Made by a program: the position numbers and the translations under genes. Shown piece after piece: positions 12,201-24,630 of a stretch of DNA of 64,000 nt. The stretch's first letter is position 1, and every line of letters begins with the position of its first letter. This stretch comes from Batillaria attramentaria (taxonomy: Eukaryota; Mollusca; Gastropoda; Batillariidae): the NCBI GenBank assembly GCA_018292915.2, contig JACVVK020000206.1, forward strand, positions 841,501 to 905,500, read 5' to 3'. The notes below the pieces were generated by a model. That model was given only the letters and a program-made list of their open reading frames with translations, was not told the DNA's origin and ran no database searches.

Positions 12201-14415
12201 AGGCATTACGTGTACTGCACTAGCACAATTTTGAACACACACTTGAAATGGTGGTATTGATGAACATTTTTGCTAATTTCTTTTTATTTTGTTTTAAAGT
12301 GCCCACCACAAATAAAATGAAATTTTAAAATCTACACCCCTTCAACTTACTACACCCCCCCCCCCCCCAAAAAAAAAAAAATAAATAAAAAATAAAAAAA
12401 TAAATAAAATAAAATTTTTAAAAAATGCTGTATTTGTCATCAACTGAAGATTGTTTTCACTATACTGATAACTGATTCTTCACACCTGATAATTCTGTTC
12501 AGTGTCCACAGCCCATCAAAATAAATGTCAAGTGCATCATTGAAACAATCACACAGGCAGGTGGGGAAGAAACAATTGTGCCAGCACTGAGGATACTACA
12601 CCAGGCACTCTCTCCAAATGCCTCTACTCCAGTGCTAGTCTTGCACAGAGACGGCAGTCTTCTACAGGAAGAACCACTCTTCACAAGTCGGGAGCTTCGA
12701 CAGCTTTACTGCTATCTCCAACAGTACCTTTGCTGGGTAACATTCAAATGTCTTTACTCTTCTGTTCTGGAAATTGTAGGGACTTCATTCAGCCTGGCAC
12801 CTCTTTCCTACACTTGTGCATTATTATGAGAGGTTTTTGTTTTGATGCAACACAACAATTCAGTGCATTTTATGTTGCAGAAAGATGAGGAAACAAAGTT
12901 CCATGCTGCACAATGTTTGACAATGGTTATAGAGTACAGCCTCATGTTTGACAGCAGACTTGGTAAGATGTGTTAGTGTGTGTATAAGCGAGAGGAGAGT
13001 GAGTGATAATCTGCTATATTTTATAGTAAATATTGAATACAAGATAATGGAATGAACATGTGACTGTAGCGGTGTAGTTGAAACTGTTTTCAAGCCAACT
13101 AACCAAAAGAAGACTGCATTTGTCGGTGATGAACACTGTTCCTTACCAGTTACCATCTTTTCAAAATATTCTAGTAGGACAAAATTAAAAGGTCTCCACA
13201 CCCGATCTTTTGTCTTTGGAAAATAGTGTTCTCATCGATCTCCCTTTAAATTAACACCTTTCCTGATACCACTATTCCTGTCCAAGCTGTTTTATGAAGG
13301 TAAGAGGGAACATGTTTAATGTACACAAGCTACGAATAATAAAGAAAATGGACTGTTGTGCAGGCGAGTACCTGGTGCACCATCCATGGAACAAGACGCT
13401 AGTACGGTGTCTCTTAAGCCCAAGTTCCTGTGCTCAGTTTGACCTTCCACCACAAACAGCCACACTCATCAGCAAGGTAGGACACACAAAATGCATCGCT
13501 TGAAGTCTTTTACTTGTGATTTTATTCATGTTTGGGGTCTGGGAGGGGTGGGGGTAATTACAGGAAATTATGAAAACTCATGTTGCTGCCTTGTGGCATG
13601 AATCCTTTTGTTTCATTTACAGATATGGAAAACAGAAACAACTACTGATTCAGAAACAGCTAAAGTCATCTTGGAGTCACTGGTGTTAGCAGAGGTTACT
13701 GATGAAAATTATGAAGTTCTGTTAACATTGCTTCAGCAGGTAATTGATTCAAGTCTGGAATAATAACTGTAAACAGAGGTGCCAACGTTCCAATGTTGCC
13801 GTATTTTTTTTTCTGCTCAGTTCAACAAAAACACGGCAATAAAGAGAATACAAATTTGAGGGATGTCTTTTTTTTTCTTTTTAAACTGTCAACTATTTGT
13901 AGTGCTGACAGAAGTAAGTTGTAGCCATTCACAGAACAGTACTCTCAAAATTGAGTCTGGCATAGCCAGTAATAGCATCTGAAATGAAAGTACCCTGAAA
14001 TAGCAAGTTGAGGAAGCCCCCCTAATTCAGTTAGGGGGACTTCCTCACAAATCCTAAACTGCACCTAGTCCTACACAACCTGACACAGCAGCAGCGCCAA
14101 GCCAGAAACTCTATAGAGTGCAATAGGTGTGATCACTATTTTGTACACGCCCCAGTGTCACTTATGTTAGAATGAACAAGGACACATATATACAACTGAC
14201 CTGAATTTTATTCAGCTTTTAGACATTGTCAATGTCGTCAAATTTTAGCAGTGTGATCTGCCATTTACCCCCCACTCCCAAACAATACATGCTTTGTTTT
14301 TCAGACAAAACCTGTATGGAGAGACACCAGCCTTGTGCAGAAAGTGGAGTCCAGGTTGTCCAATTTCAGAAATGACTCCTGTTCGTTCTCACAGAATCTG
14401 CTGACCCCAACTTGA
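2045..14415 (+). CDS. MEI1: MEI1-like meiosis protein (ARM/HEAT-type), 29 coding exons
   Basis: Exons: 2045-2288, 2610-2651, 2900-2973, 3196-3295, 3613-3822, 4059-4262, 4511-4556, 4979-5049, 5344-5443, 5639-5773, 6713-6889, 7001-7076, 7866-8023, 8133-8263, 8645-8744, 8926-9037, 9335-9389, 9604-9728, 9947-10051, 10225-10296, 10689-10791, 11296-11397, 11619-11729, 12007-12137, 12503-12736, 12881-12962, 13364-13476, 13623-13739, 14305-14415. All have GT/AG edges and phases agree throughout, giving 1146 residues; human MEI1 is slightly longer with a similar exon number. The protein is helical and leucine-rich with no catalytic motif (for example ALLKRVLQSEG, then LQTCAAQCLAIIA), as expected of an ARM-like scaffold. 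MEI1 (plant PRD1) is needed for meiotic double-strand breaks. The start is the first in-frame ATG after a stop at 1979; an upstream exon is possible. The gene model is solid. The MEI1 name rests on size, exon structure and remembered similarity, so it is only moderately sure. Confidence 0.62.
5973..6462 (-). mobile_element. LINE 3' end (CR1/L2-like) in a MEI1-like intron
   Basis: Read on the minus strand from 6462, the frame gives SFHAAALWNQLPKALIKT, then FKHCLKTHLLKL and a stop. This is the signature C-terminus of many non-LTR retrotransposon ORF2 proteins (form: FSxAAPxLWNSLP...FKxxLKTHLF). A (GT)n/poly-C stretch interrupts the 3' UTR. The element ends in an ATT-rich tail (AATAATAATA on plus at about 5975), as usual for CR1/L2-type elements. 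Only the last few hundred bases remain, so it is 5'-truncated and dead. It sits inside intron 5774-6712, antisense to the host gene. Confidence 0.7.
6150..6231. repeat. (CA)n microsatellite
   Basis: An AC dinucleotide run with three small interruptions near its left end, preceded by a short CT run. It lies inside the LINE remnant. A G16 run follows at 6272-6287. Confidence 0.95.
7128..7560. repeat. G-rich low-complexity block with internal duplication and hairpin
   Basis: This part of MEI1-like intron 7077-7865 holds several runs of 9-20 G and later C. A segment of about 50 bp (GGAAGGACGTTGCCCGGAGA and its near copy GGAAGTACGTTGCCCGAAGA) is duplicated, each copy followed by a G run. At about 7439-7486 an inverted repeat (stem AGAGGGGGGG...GCAA against TTGCCCCCCCCTCTT) surrounds a CCATGG core. 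No coding signal is seen. Confidence 0.8.
8598..8644 (+). repeat. (GT)n tract forming the 3' end of a MEI1-like intron
   Basis: GTGTGT..., then TCTGTGTC repeats, run directly into the acceptor GTGCGTGCAG at 8644, so this intron lacks an ordinary pyrimidine tract. The exon starting at 8645 is in phase with its neighbours (ending GATGATAT then GTGAGG). Confidence 0.85.
9099..9214. repeat. (GT)n microsatellite with (GTGA)n core
   Basis: About 116 bp of GT dinucleotides split by a GTGA tetranucleotide block near 9147-9175, in MEI1-like intron 9038-9334. Confidence 0.95.
14011..14047. repeat. Short hairpin in the last MEI1-like intron
   Basis: GAGGAAGCCCCCCTAA, a short loop ATTCAG, then TTAGGGGGACTTCCTC form a stem of about 15 bp with one imperfection. 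It lies in intron 13740-14304, which is also just downstream of the predicted TBL3 poly(A) signal. Confidence 0.75.
14207..14212 (-). terminator. Candidate TBL3 poly(A) signal (AATAAA)
   Basis: TTTATT on plus reads AATAAA on minus, about 300 nt after the TBL3 stop at 14510. Used as the cleavage signal, it would place the terminal exon of the MEI1-like gene (14305-14415) antisense inside the TBL3 3' UTR. I see no canonical AATAAA for the MEI1-like gene in the 450 bp after its stop. Confidence 0.55.
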
Positions 14416-14509
14416 CTCACAGAGGTCACAACCGGTCACGTGGGTGACTGATGTGTATTAACTATTATCACAGTTGTTTTTTTGTGAACCACACATTTGG
14501 TCTTTTTCT

Positions 14510-17500
14510 TCAAGTTGATGATCCTGTTTTCATGCAAGTCCAAGTGTAATCCACAAATGTAGCCTGTTGCTGTAAGCGATTCACACGGTGGAAGTGTCTC
14601 TCTGAAACAAAACAAACAGAATCATCCTATCATCCAGCTGTCATAGTTAGTTCGATTTGTGTTCAACTTAATGAAAAATGATAAAATGGTAACTACTGTC
14701 CATGGACATACTGTTAAGGATAAGAAACGGTGGAAAGCTTGCAAGGCCAAAGCAGTGGCCATTATTGCACAGCTGCATACATACAGAAAACTTTGACATG
14801 GAAAAAAAGGACACAAGAGAAGAAATTTTGATACAAGCAAAAAAAGGACTCTGACGATGAGGGATCACTGATTTATTATTCTACAAACCTGTGTATGGTA
14901 TAAGAGCCTCCAAGGATGCTTGAAAGTCAGGGAGGGCCATGAGCTGGTCTGGTGTGAATGTATTGAGGACTATGTTCACAACCACCTGAGCACAGTGACA
15001 ATGTCGGCTGTTGGTGTTCCACTGGGCAGCATATCGCAGCAAGGCACCTGAAAAGAGATAAAAATGTACAATGACCCCAAATACATGCACTTATTGGGCT
15101 GTATGTGACTGTGAGCTTAGTTTCTTCCACATATGACTGGAAATTTTGCACAAAACTGTAACAAACAAGAAGTTTTACAAGAGGTCCATTTTGTACACAC
15201 GGCCTCAAGATTATAGGGAACACATGCTGCTTCCATTGGTATTTTTCCTTACATGACAAAAAAACAGCAGTTGAGAGGTACATTAACAAAATCAGGAGGT
15301 TTCTTTTAGGTGTTGTATGTAAATATGCTCCATGTAATTCAACTATCCACTACAGGTTCTAAATGTACACTGATTACTAGCACCTAACAGTGATAGCTTT
15401 TCATACCAATTTGATGATTTTTCAGCTTGCTGAGAGTAGTCTTCAAATCCTCATACCCAGTCGATGTCTGTAAAATATCTGAAAGAAAACACATAAAAAC
15501 ATTCCAATGACTGCTCATAAACAAGGTCTGCGATGCCCCCCCCCCCCCCCCCCACTACACCCACTATTGTGCAACTGTCTACACATACCTAAAGCCAAAA
15601 AACAGTCATTTGTCCTTTAACAGTAGGTTTTCCTCCTTGCAAGAGGGAAGCCTTCATATTTTGACTTAAGGAAACATACCTTTGAGGATTGTGAGAACAC
15701 GGAAGGGCTGTTCCAAGGAGATGGCAAGACCAATAGCCTTGAGGAACTTTTTCTCCTGGATGTAGTTGGACAGCTGCTGTTCTCTGCAAAGACAAAAACC
15801 TTTGACTCAAACGTCAGATGTCTTGAAACTTGCAATGTAACTGCATTTAGAATTTTATCAACATGAACAGTCCACAGGGAAGTGAAACACAACTGGTGAA
15901 GGGATCATAGGAAGAGATGGTCTACTTGAAAGTTAATCAACAAACTGTGGTGTAGGTGTACATACCATGGACATCAAAAATAAAAATATGAGATGAGAAA
16001 TTTGTCTGTCAGCCTGAGTATGATGATTAAGAGTTATACATACTGTAACACTAGCTTCTCCTGTGTCTCCTTTGCAAGCTTGATCTCTTCATCAGTGACA
16101 TCCTGCAAACAAATCAATGCATGCTGTACAATCCTGTTGTTATCATACTTCAACTTCCTAATGCTAACATTTCATCTAATAATAAAGCAGGCCCTTGGTG
16201 CCTGCCTCAGTAGGAATAAAAAGAGGAAGATAGAACATGACAGAAAGTTTCAGAAGAAAGTAGCACCTTCCATGTGATGAAAGTGGAGTCTGCTGCTCCT
16301 GACAGAATGAACTGCTCACTGGGGTGGACAGTCAGCGCCCATGCCTTGGCTTCATGAGCATCAAACGTTTTCTCGCACACGTTGGTCTTGATTGTCCACA
16401 GCTTCAGCAGACCCTCAGAGTCACTTGAATAATAATAATTATAATAATAGTAAGAATATGTGACCAGTTCAAAAACACCACACCCTGAACACGTTTACTG
16501 CCATTTTTTCTGTGTCTCAGTCCTCGACTTCAGATCACTTAGTGCTATGAACTGACACTAAGCCTGGCTGCTGACATCTGTGCTGACTGTAATCAGTCAC
16601 AGTGCTAGATTGTAATCACTTACAGAGCCAGATTTCGCATACGTAAATAGGATTCACAGCAGCTAAACGATAATGGTGACTGTACTAGTTGTAATGTTCT
16701 GACAATTATAGCGGAAGTGATAATAAAGACCTGTAAAGCTGACAAACTCCTGGTTTCATGTTATATGTATGCTTACCTTGATATCAGCTGCTTGCCTTTG
16801 CTTATGTACAGGACTTTCAGAACAGAGCTATCATGGCCTTCAAAAGTCTGCAATTAGACACGCAAAAATTACATAAATAAATACTGATTCCAGAAAAGAT
16901 GTACCCGGTACATTTAAAAAAATAAAAAGACTGATTTTTTTCATTCACTCTGATGTACCACAATAATTATAAATCGAAAGTTCACAAACATTTCAACAGA
17001 ATATAAACTTGCTTGGAAGTGAAGTGTTTTATGGGAACTGATAAATCAGTTGAACAAAGTCGTTCACCTGCAAGCATGAAAAGTCAGCCAGATTCCAGAG
17101 TTTGATTGTGCCATCTGCCGAAGAAGTTGCAAACACCTGGAAATATCAACGATGAGCTCATGAGGTGCAGTGGCTGTACACAAAATAAAAATTAATGAAA
17201 AAAAACAAATCAACAGCTTAAATACAGATGATGTGAACACTTGCTCTACCAAAATCAGAAGTTTCCCACTGTGAAAATCTGTTAAAGCTTTGACCCCCAT
17301 CTCACTACGTAACTAAGAGATTCATTCTAGTCAATCACTTTAACTTACCCTGTCTTCCGGTGAGAACTGCACACACCATACACCCCGTTTGTGCCCTCGT
17401 GCAACACCTTGCAGAGACATGTCAGGCAGACTCCATAACTGAAAATGAAGAGAGAGAGTGACAAAAAGAAATAAACAGCTGAAATACTCACAGAGTATTT

Positions 17501-20500
17501 TCTCATTTAGCGAAAAAAATGTAAGTAAGTATGACCAGCGAACTAACTGTAAGGAAAAAAATGATGTACACTACTCGAAAAATGTCTATACTTGTCTGCA
17601 CATCTTAACATCATACTTTTGCCGTTTTATCCTGAGATGCAGAGGCAAGGAACTGGTCGTTTGGTGCTACGGCCACAAAGTTGATGTCTTTTTCATGTGC
17701 ACGCTCAGTGCTAGAGGTGTGCAATGTAGCAAGTCGACCACTGTCCATCTCCTTCTCTGCTGGCACTGTCCACAGTTTGAGAGTTGAATCTTCACTGCCA
17801 GACACCAGGAAGTGGGCAGATAATCTGCACATACCAAAACCACAACATGTACTGTGCAGAAATGGAATGTAAAAGACAAACTAATAGTGAAATAAAAGCA
17901 ACACCACCATTACCAGAATTTGAAATCTGATGTATCTTGATAGTAATCCAATTCTGGTTAATCTCTTGAGTGCTGCTGCCAATACCGCTTGCCAAAATGT
18001 CAATAAAACGATGATGTAGGAACATTCTCAGCACATACCTACTGACGTTTACCAGGCATTGATGTCGGTGAATCCACTTTGATAAGAAAAACAGGTGACC
18101 AGAAACACGGACAATATACCACTAGTTCACAACAGAGCAAATAACATCCTAGCGAAGAAAATGTAATGTAGATCATACAACTGCACACATCTGGAATGCA
18201 AACAAGGAACAAATCCATGGAAACATACCGAGAAAAGGCCACCGAGTGTACAGCCTGGGTGTGCCCCTGTCCAACAGCAACACAGGTCACGTGGGTCGTG
18301 GCAGGGTCAAATTTCCAAACTCGCACAGAGTTGTCCTGCAAAAAGCATGGTCCTCCATTGTATGAGTATCAATGCCAGGGAATCTGTGTTTCTCCATGAC
18401 AGTCTTCAGGAATAAGACAGGTGGTGGTGTGCAAGTGCAAACATCACTACTGAATTTCTAATGCATGAACTACTATGGATTTTTAGGTGTAAAACAGCTT
18501 GCGACAAATCTTGAAGAAAACAAATTTTTACATCCATGAAATTTTTTCCTGTTCATTAAAAAAAACCCAAAAAAACCAAAACACATTATCCATAGCGGGA
18601 TCTGAAAAAGCAAGGCAAATACATTTAAAAAACAGATCACCCTCACAATCTCAGGAAAATGTATCCAACCCACCTTGGAAGAAGTGGCAAAAAGGTGTTT
18701 CTTTAGGCAAGCGCTGACAGAAAGCACGGTGTCTGCATGTCCCGGCAAAATCTGGCACTCCATCGTCTGGCGGCAGAAGACCTTCACCTTGCTGCTGTTG
18801 CTGATCACTACCACATGTGACCCATCATTCCCAATCAGTGCCAGGTCCAGGACCTCCTCAAGATGGCCAGAGAACTGTAGAAAGCAATCAAAGGAGTGTC
18901 CTGTGAACCGAAAGCCTGTAAAACTGGGATTACCATGAATGAAATATTGTCGAGAAAATGCCATCAGGAGTGGTAAAACTGCATTCTGCACTAGTACATG
19001 TAAGATGCCTGTTTCCTGTCCGTTACATTATCTACAAGGAAAAGTATTACACTTTACTCCACCATTACTGGCATTCCTCAGTACATATAACATACAATAC
19101 AGTTTTACTTAATCTGCCAACACACAAGCACAAAACTACCTCCAATTATTGCTATTAACTGATACCTGTCTGTGAAGAGTGAAGTCAGAATTCAGATACA
19201 GGATGTTGTGATCATAGGTGACGACTATAATCTTGTCCTGAGCCTCACAATACAGACTCTGCATGATGACAGCACGGGCCTCTCCATCATCCCCTCCAAT
19301 TTCTTCACAGAGTGACTTGTTGCTGTAAGCACAATTACCAGTGTTCGCGTTCCACACCCTTAAGGCTCCTGAGGAAAAAACATACATCATGTACATTAAA
19401 ATAAATTTGGGGGCATGCGGATTAAAATGGGAACATGTTTTGTGAACCTGACTGCCTAATCTGGCTACCTACCTGAAGAGACAATAACTCACTCAGAGAA
19501 ATTGCTACATATATATATATATATATATATGCATTAAAAATTGAAATGGACTGGCCCTCTCTCACCTAAAACACAATTTCAGATCTGGATAGTTGGTAAA
19601 TGCAAGCACATCTTCACTTATTAATTCCATCAGTGCATATTAATGAATATACATGTATGTGTATCATACCTGCAGTGCCAACAGTCACAAAATGTGCTCC
19701 AGGATTCTCCACATCAAGAACTGGCAGGTGTTCCAGAGTCAACACAGCTTCCATGCTCTACAGCAACAGAAATCACGGATTACATCCTTACCCAAATTTA
19801 AATATATGCGAGGTAAAATTGCAGCAGATAAACATTTGCTCGGAAATTCCCATAAGCAATGAAATACTTCACCTGAACTTCAGTTAAAGATTAGAGAAGA
19901 CTCACAACAAGTTGACAGCAAGCTAATTGATTATTTCCTTGAAAATGCTTGGGTTTTAACTATACACAAAATTAGACAATGTCTCCATTTCCTCAGAAAG
20001 AGGGATAAAGATGACTAGACTCATAAATCAGTCAACACACCTCAAATACAGGCAATGTCTTAACGACAGCCAACTTCTGCATGTCCCACACACAAACAAC
20101 ACTGTCCCCTCCACAGCTGCACACACAAAGTCAATGAAAATGGTTCAGACAGATAAAGCACGAACATGCGAGGGTTAAAAGAGTTTATAGTTGATCAGTC
20201 GTGAAACAGAAGAAAAAAGTTCAAATACAATGTATCCATGTACATCATAACTTGATTGAACAGTGTTATTGTTATCGTTACATAGTCACCATTGTTACAC
20301 CCCACCCACATAACGAAGGAGTTGTTGAACAGATGAAATCAACACTGCGGTGTTTAGTACCTGTACATAGTGTTCCCATTATTGGTGAAGTTAATGTCCT
20401 TCACTAAACTGTAGTGGTCACGGATGACTGCTTTACAAGCGCTGGTCTTGAGGTCCCACACCCGCACAGTGTAGTCATCTGCTGCAGAGACTAGCTGTAA

Positions 20501-23500
20501 CCTTGAAATATCTGGGTGAAACTGAACCAGCCTGCACAAATAAAATAACTTTAAATAACAACAGAACTATTACACTGAAAATATGCAGCATATGGCAAAT
20601 TGGTTGTTGTTGGGGTTTTTTTTTTTTCAGAATAAGCAGGCATAAATTTACATGCAACATTCAAGCCAGAAAAGTCAGCTTCAACCAGATTGAAAATCAA
20701 TGGAAGAACAACACTGAAACTGAGTTGTATGAAATCATGTAATATATTTCTCACAATGATAACATTTACAAGTATCCAAGGGTCTTGGAAGAAGTGGTAT
20801 GGTATGCACATGACACCAAGCAGACAGAAGTTTGATATCTTTTTAGGCTGCATGAAAATATTGTACCCAGCTGGCTACCCAGCACATATGTGACACTGAA
20901 AATGGCATGCAGCTGTAACCCCACATGTGAAACACCACATTCAGTTCAACTTCACACTGTGCACGAATATGCGACCTGACAACTCCAGAATGACCACGGA
21001 GATTGTGTGTACAGTACTGCTGCACAATGTCCCACAACTTGATCATCGTGTCACTGCCCCCTGTTGCCAGGAGTGTGGAGGTTGGGTCAAAGGCCATTGA
21101 CATTACTGGTGTGAAATGAACTGCCTGCAACAACGAACAATCAGCTTCTTTCAGTGATGCAACACTGCTGATACCTGTATACCTATACACACACACAACT
21201 GCAATGTTTTTCCCGCGGATGGTGCCTGCTTTTACTTACCCCAAGTTACCAGCATTAAAAAAAAAAAAAAATTGTAGTTCCAGATTCCCTCTTCCTCACC
21301 GCTAATGTCACTGTTACCCTACTCAAGATATTCAGTGCATAACTTGCAATTTAAGTATATCTAGCTAGCCTCTTTCAGCTGTCAAGCACTGCACTGGAAA
21401 AGGCGTGATAGGTTAGTAGGGATTTACAAACTTAAAGACATTATTAAATCTTCCTACAATGATGTAAATGGTAATACAAGAAACCATAAAATCAAAATGC
21501 ATATATATTGTCTCTCGAACCTTCCAAGAGCGAATAAGGCGTTCATCCTTCCAGTTCCACTGTCGTAACAAGAGAGTTTGTGTGGAAAGCACCAGGAACT
21601 GTGCAAGAAAAATGGAAAACATGTCAACTGTCTGCAATATCATTTAGTGCAGGACGATTACAATCAGCACCTGAACCTGGAAAGCAGCCATTGTCGCTGC
21701 AGTTATAAACTCCAGACCGATACATGTACTTGCATGAAGAAAACAAAATAACTGTTTGAGCAAAAGTAAACGACAAACCTGACTACAGCAATCAACTGTA
21801 ACAGCTGACTGATGCACTGTATACTTAAGGAAGTCAGTGATCTACACTAAATACCTACCATCATGTGCATGCACAGCCCGATAAAACAAAAGGAAACAGG
21901 GAGGGAAATGCAACAATTAGATACCTGATCATCTGGACTGAGGCAAAAAGCAGTGATTTCCTCATCTTCCTGCAAAAGAAATAAAAAGTTCAGGTCACAC
22001 ATTTCTGATGAATATCAGAAGTGGTTACACTGTATTATTTGAAACCACTTTTATGGTTTTGCTTTATCAACAAAAACGTGCAGTACATTTCTTTAGGAAT
22101 GCTTCGGACAAATCGTCAGACATACTGGGCATGTTTCACACACTCAAATTCCAACAACAATAATTATTAGCATTCTGTACTACAGTTAAACCTGTATAGG
22201 ACAGTCACCCAAGGCACTGGTTCAAACTGACTATCTTGGACAGGTGGCCGTCTTTTACAGGATGCAATGTGCACACAGAAAACGTGCCTAACCTTTCAAA
22301 GTTATATCCTACATGTGATCGGACAGGTCTAGCGTGTTGAATGACCAAAGAATAAAACACACACCCATGTGACTTTCATCTTTATCCAAACATTGTTTTT
22401 CTTCAGTCACTACTGAGATTGGAAAGTACATGTACTGATTTTCAATGCCATGCAACACTGCCCTCAATGAAAAGGAAATTAGGCCAGCTGCAAGGCACCA
22501 GACTGTGTGCAAGGTCATCCTCATACCTGTCTTGAGCTCAAACGGGCACATTGTACTGGGGACCTAAAAGTGTGAGGACAGTGGTCACTACAACCACAAA
22601 GTCAGCTGATCGCTTCCTACTGACATCGTACTGATTAAAAAGCAACCAAACAGACACACCTATCCCCCCCCCCCCCCCTTCACTCAGGGAGGCACGTGTC
22701 AGTGACGGCCATGGCGAACCTCTGTCAGGTGTGGACTGGAAATCAACCAACGGATAGGACACAACAGATGCTCACTGAGGAAACAGCTGGGACGCGAAGA
22801 TGGCCAAAACACCACAAAGCGACTGTTCTGTCCAGAGTACTGGGCTGGTTGGGACTGCCATTATGGGTGGCACAGCCAGGTTAAACAGGTGACTGTCTTT
22901 TGACTAAACATAGAGGGAAAAACGCTGAGGGATCCTTTGTGGCGACCGGTTTGGGCAGTGGCAACTGGCATGGCTTACAGAGGTGCCTGTCTTGGCAGGT
23001 TTGACTGTATCCCTCTCCTGACATTGAATTATAGTACAGTACACTGTCTTGATTGCATGCTGACCGCAATTTCCCCATGGATCTATTTTTCAAGGTTATT
23101 CAAAATTTGTAAGACTATGAGAGAAGATCATTTAAATATATAAAACGTACCTGTCCAATAGCTGACTGGATTTTCCCAGTGTCCACATCAACAACTTTGA
23201 CTTTCTGACCACAACCACAGAACATGAACTTTCCATCTTTGCTGACCTGTCAAAAAATATGAATTTGCTAAATATATATGCCATTTATTCAGGAAGAATA
23301 AAGGTGACAAGACTTGACAGTTAACTAGGTACATTAGGCATGCTTATGTCTATTTCGTAAATATGATTCTAGTAAAAATTCTGTGAACAGTTACCAGTTG
23401 CCTACAAGTACAACAATAATATGAAGTGCAATGGCCAACACACACAAAAAAATTCACGAACATCAGCATGAATCCAGCTGCTGACTACAATTACCTGCAT

Positions 23501-24107
23501 GATAAGCTGTTTAATGTTGACAGCAACATTTCATGGATATATGAAGCTTTTTTCACAAACTAAATCATTTGACTTTTCACTTTGATCACACACAAATTAC
23601 CTGAAGTTTTCCTCCTGTGTAGAATGCCTCAAATTTATCCAGCACAGCTAGGCTGCAAGTAAGTGCAACAGGATAATATCAGAAACGCACATATATACAA
23701 ACACAAAGGGTTGATAGCAATTCTCAATACGTCTGTGCTCAACAGGAACGGCCACATCGGCCTTTCCTTTATTAACACGCCGCACGAAGTCTGTAAAGGA
23801 AACAATTGAGTGGACATGCTAGATACCTACGTCGCCTAGTACACGACCTTGAGAAGCAGTCTGAACTTCCCAATTGGACAAATTACGCGTTTGAAGATTC
23901 CTTTTGCCCACTGAAGCCTGAGCGAAAAGCTATGGGACCCTATGCTTTGAGAATTAGCACAGACGTATCAACACGGTGTAAGTGTTAGGGCTCTACATCT
24001 CTCTCTTTAGAGTCCGCGGTAAGAATTCTAACTGCTAGATACGATTTCTTCAAATTTCGTTGTTTTCATAATTAGACTCATAATTACTTTGTTTTTAAAG
24101 GGCCCAT
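14510..24107 (-). CDS. TBL3: Transducin beta-like protein 3 / UTP13, SSU processome WD40 protein
   Basis: Exons in translation order: 24088-24107, 23601-23652, 23151-23246, 21925-21969, 21521-21598, 20976-21124, 20361-20531, 20041-20116, 19670-19757, 19166-19368, 18674-18874, 18229-18335, 17617-17824, 17349-17438, 17068-17136, 16777-16847, 16267-16423, 16044-16102, 15680-15783, 15407-15478, 14889-15047, 14510-14601. They join in frame to 788 residues (human TBL3 808). The start MGPLKTN + [17 protein letters not shown] matches the family N-terminus; the 20-bp first coding exon is fixed by this match and its GTAATT donor. Two WD40 propellers follow ([44 protein letters not shown]), then the Utp13 C-terminal domain ([22 protein letters not shown]). 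UTP13 belongs to the UTP-B complex in the nucleolus and is needed for 18S rRNA maturation. Identification is essentially certain. Confidence 0.97.
22183..23007. mobile_element. Non-autonomous pogo/Tigger-like DNA transposon in TBL3 intron 3
   Basis: The ends are inverted: CAGTTAAACCTGTATAGGAC on the left, and CAGTCAAACCTGCCAAGACA when the right end is reverse-complemented. A TA dinucleotide flanks both sides (22181-22182 and 23008-23009), the target duplication of Tc1/mariner/pogo elements. Subterminal copies of the ACAGG...GTGRCTGTC motif recur at about 22240-22260 and 22878-22900. At 825 bp with no transposase frame, it needs a partner for movement. It lies in TBL3 intron 21970-23150 and does not touch splice sites. 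Confidence 0.75.
23783..23985 (+). CDS. Unrecognised protein-like ORF in TBL3 intron 1 (candidate exon)
   Basis: On plus, opposite TBL3 intron 1 (23653-24087), an open frame reads ...[49 protein letters not shown] and ISTDVSTR. It then meets a strong donor (CGG|TGTAAGT or CG|GTGTAAG at about 23980). It has no ATG of its own (the frame can begin after a stop near 23791), so if real it is an internal exon or a broken copy. The composition (balanced, many charged residues, LPNW, PERK) looks like a small mitochondrial-type protein, but I do not recognise it. The left boundary is uncertain. It could also be chance openness within a GC-richer intron. Confidence 0.35.
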
Positions 24108-24159
24108 AGCCAAGTCTTGCTTCTTTTCCCGACCAGTGTGTTGACGATCAAGCACCTTG

Positions 24160-24290
24160 GAACACGTGCTTCCGGTTCACACATGCGAGAACGCAACGCG
24201 ATCACAATTGGCCAATCAACGGTAAAGAGGATCCACGGTGGCTCAACGGAAAAGCATACGTTTCCGGGTGTGAAGGTAAACTTGCAGCAC
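24160..24290. promoter_or_regulatory. Probable promoter between TBL3 and the annexin (CCAAT/ETS/E-box)
   Basis: Just upstream of the TBL3 start codon (24107, minus) the DNA becomes CpG-richer. It shows CACGTG-type ACACGTGC (about 24163), an ETS-like CTTCCGGTT (24168-24176), a double CCAAT core ATTGGCCAAT (about 24206-24215) and TTTCCGGGTG (about 24260). These are standard elements of TATA-less housekeeping promoters. The CCAAT element reads on both strands, so it could serve both directions. An (AT)n run follows at 24329-24375. Confidence 0.5.
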
Positions 24291-24328
24291 AACATTCCTC
24301 TGCTGCTTTCACATCGCCTCCACCGTTA

Positions 24329-24375
<47 letters not shown>
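24329..24375. repeat. (AT)n microsatellite
   Basis: About 23 AT units between the candidate TBL3 promoter and the ORF region upstream of the annexin. Confidence 0.95.
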
Positions 24376-24378
<3 letters not shown>

Positions 24379-24630
24379 CTGCTTGGACGATTGCAGATTA
24401 CTGTTTGTTTGTTCTAAAAATGAAATGAAAGCGTTTGAATACCAATACTGTTTACTTAGAAAGGGCTATGCATCAAATGAAGAAGGGAGGACCCAGTCGC
24501 ACCTAACAAACTTGTTTACAACGAATGAGTCAAAAGTAGATCTACATACAGGTGGTGGAGTTTTGTATTGATCAAAGCCCAATCACATCTACATGGTGAC
24601 TGCTACCTCCCGTGAGCGTGCAGTTATGCG

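Noticed and set aside
18473..18991. 172-codon minus ORF as a single gene
   Set aside because: Only 18674-18874 is coding (a TBL3 exon); both flanks are intron read-through beyond clear AG and GT sites.
24095..24295. Minus ORF from 24295 as an upstream extension of TBL3
   Set aside because: The TBL3 N-terminus is fixed by MGPLKTN at 24107 in another frame, and this stretch carries CCAAT/ETS promoter motifs.
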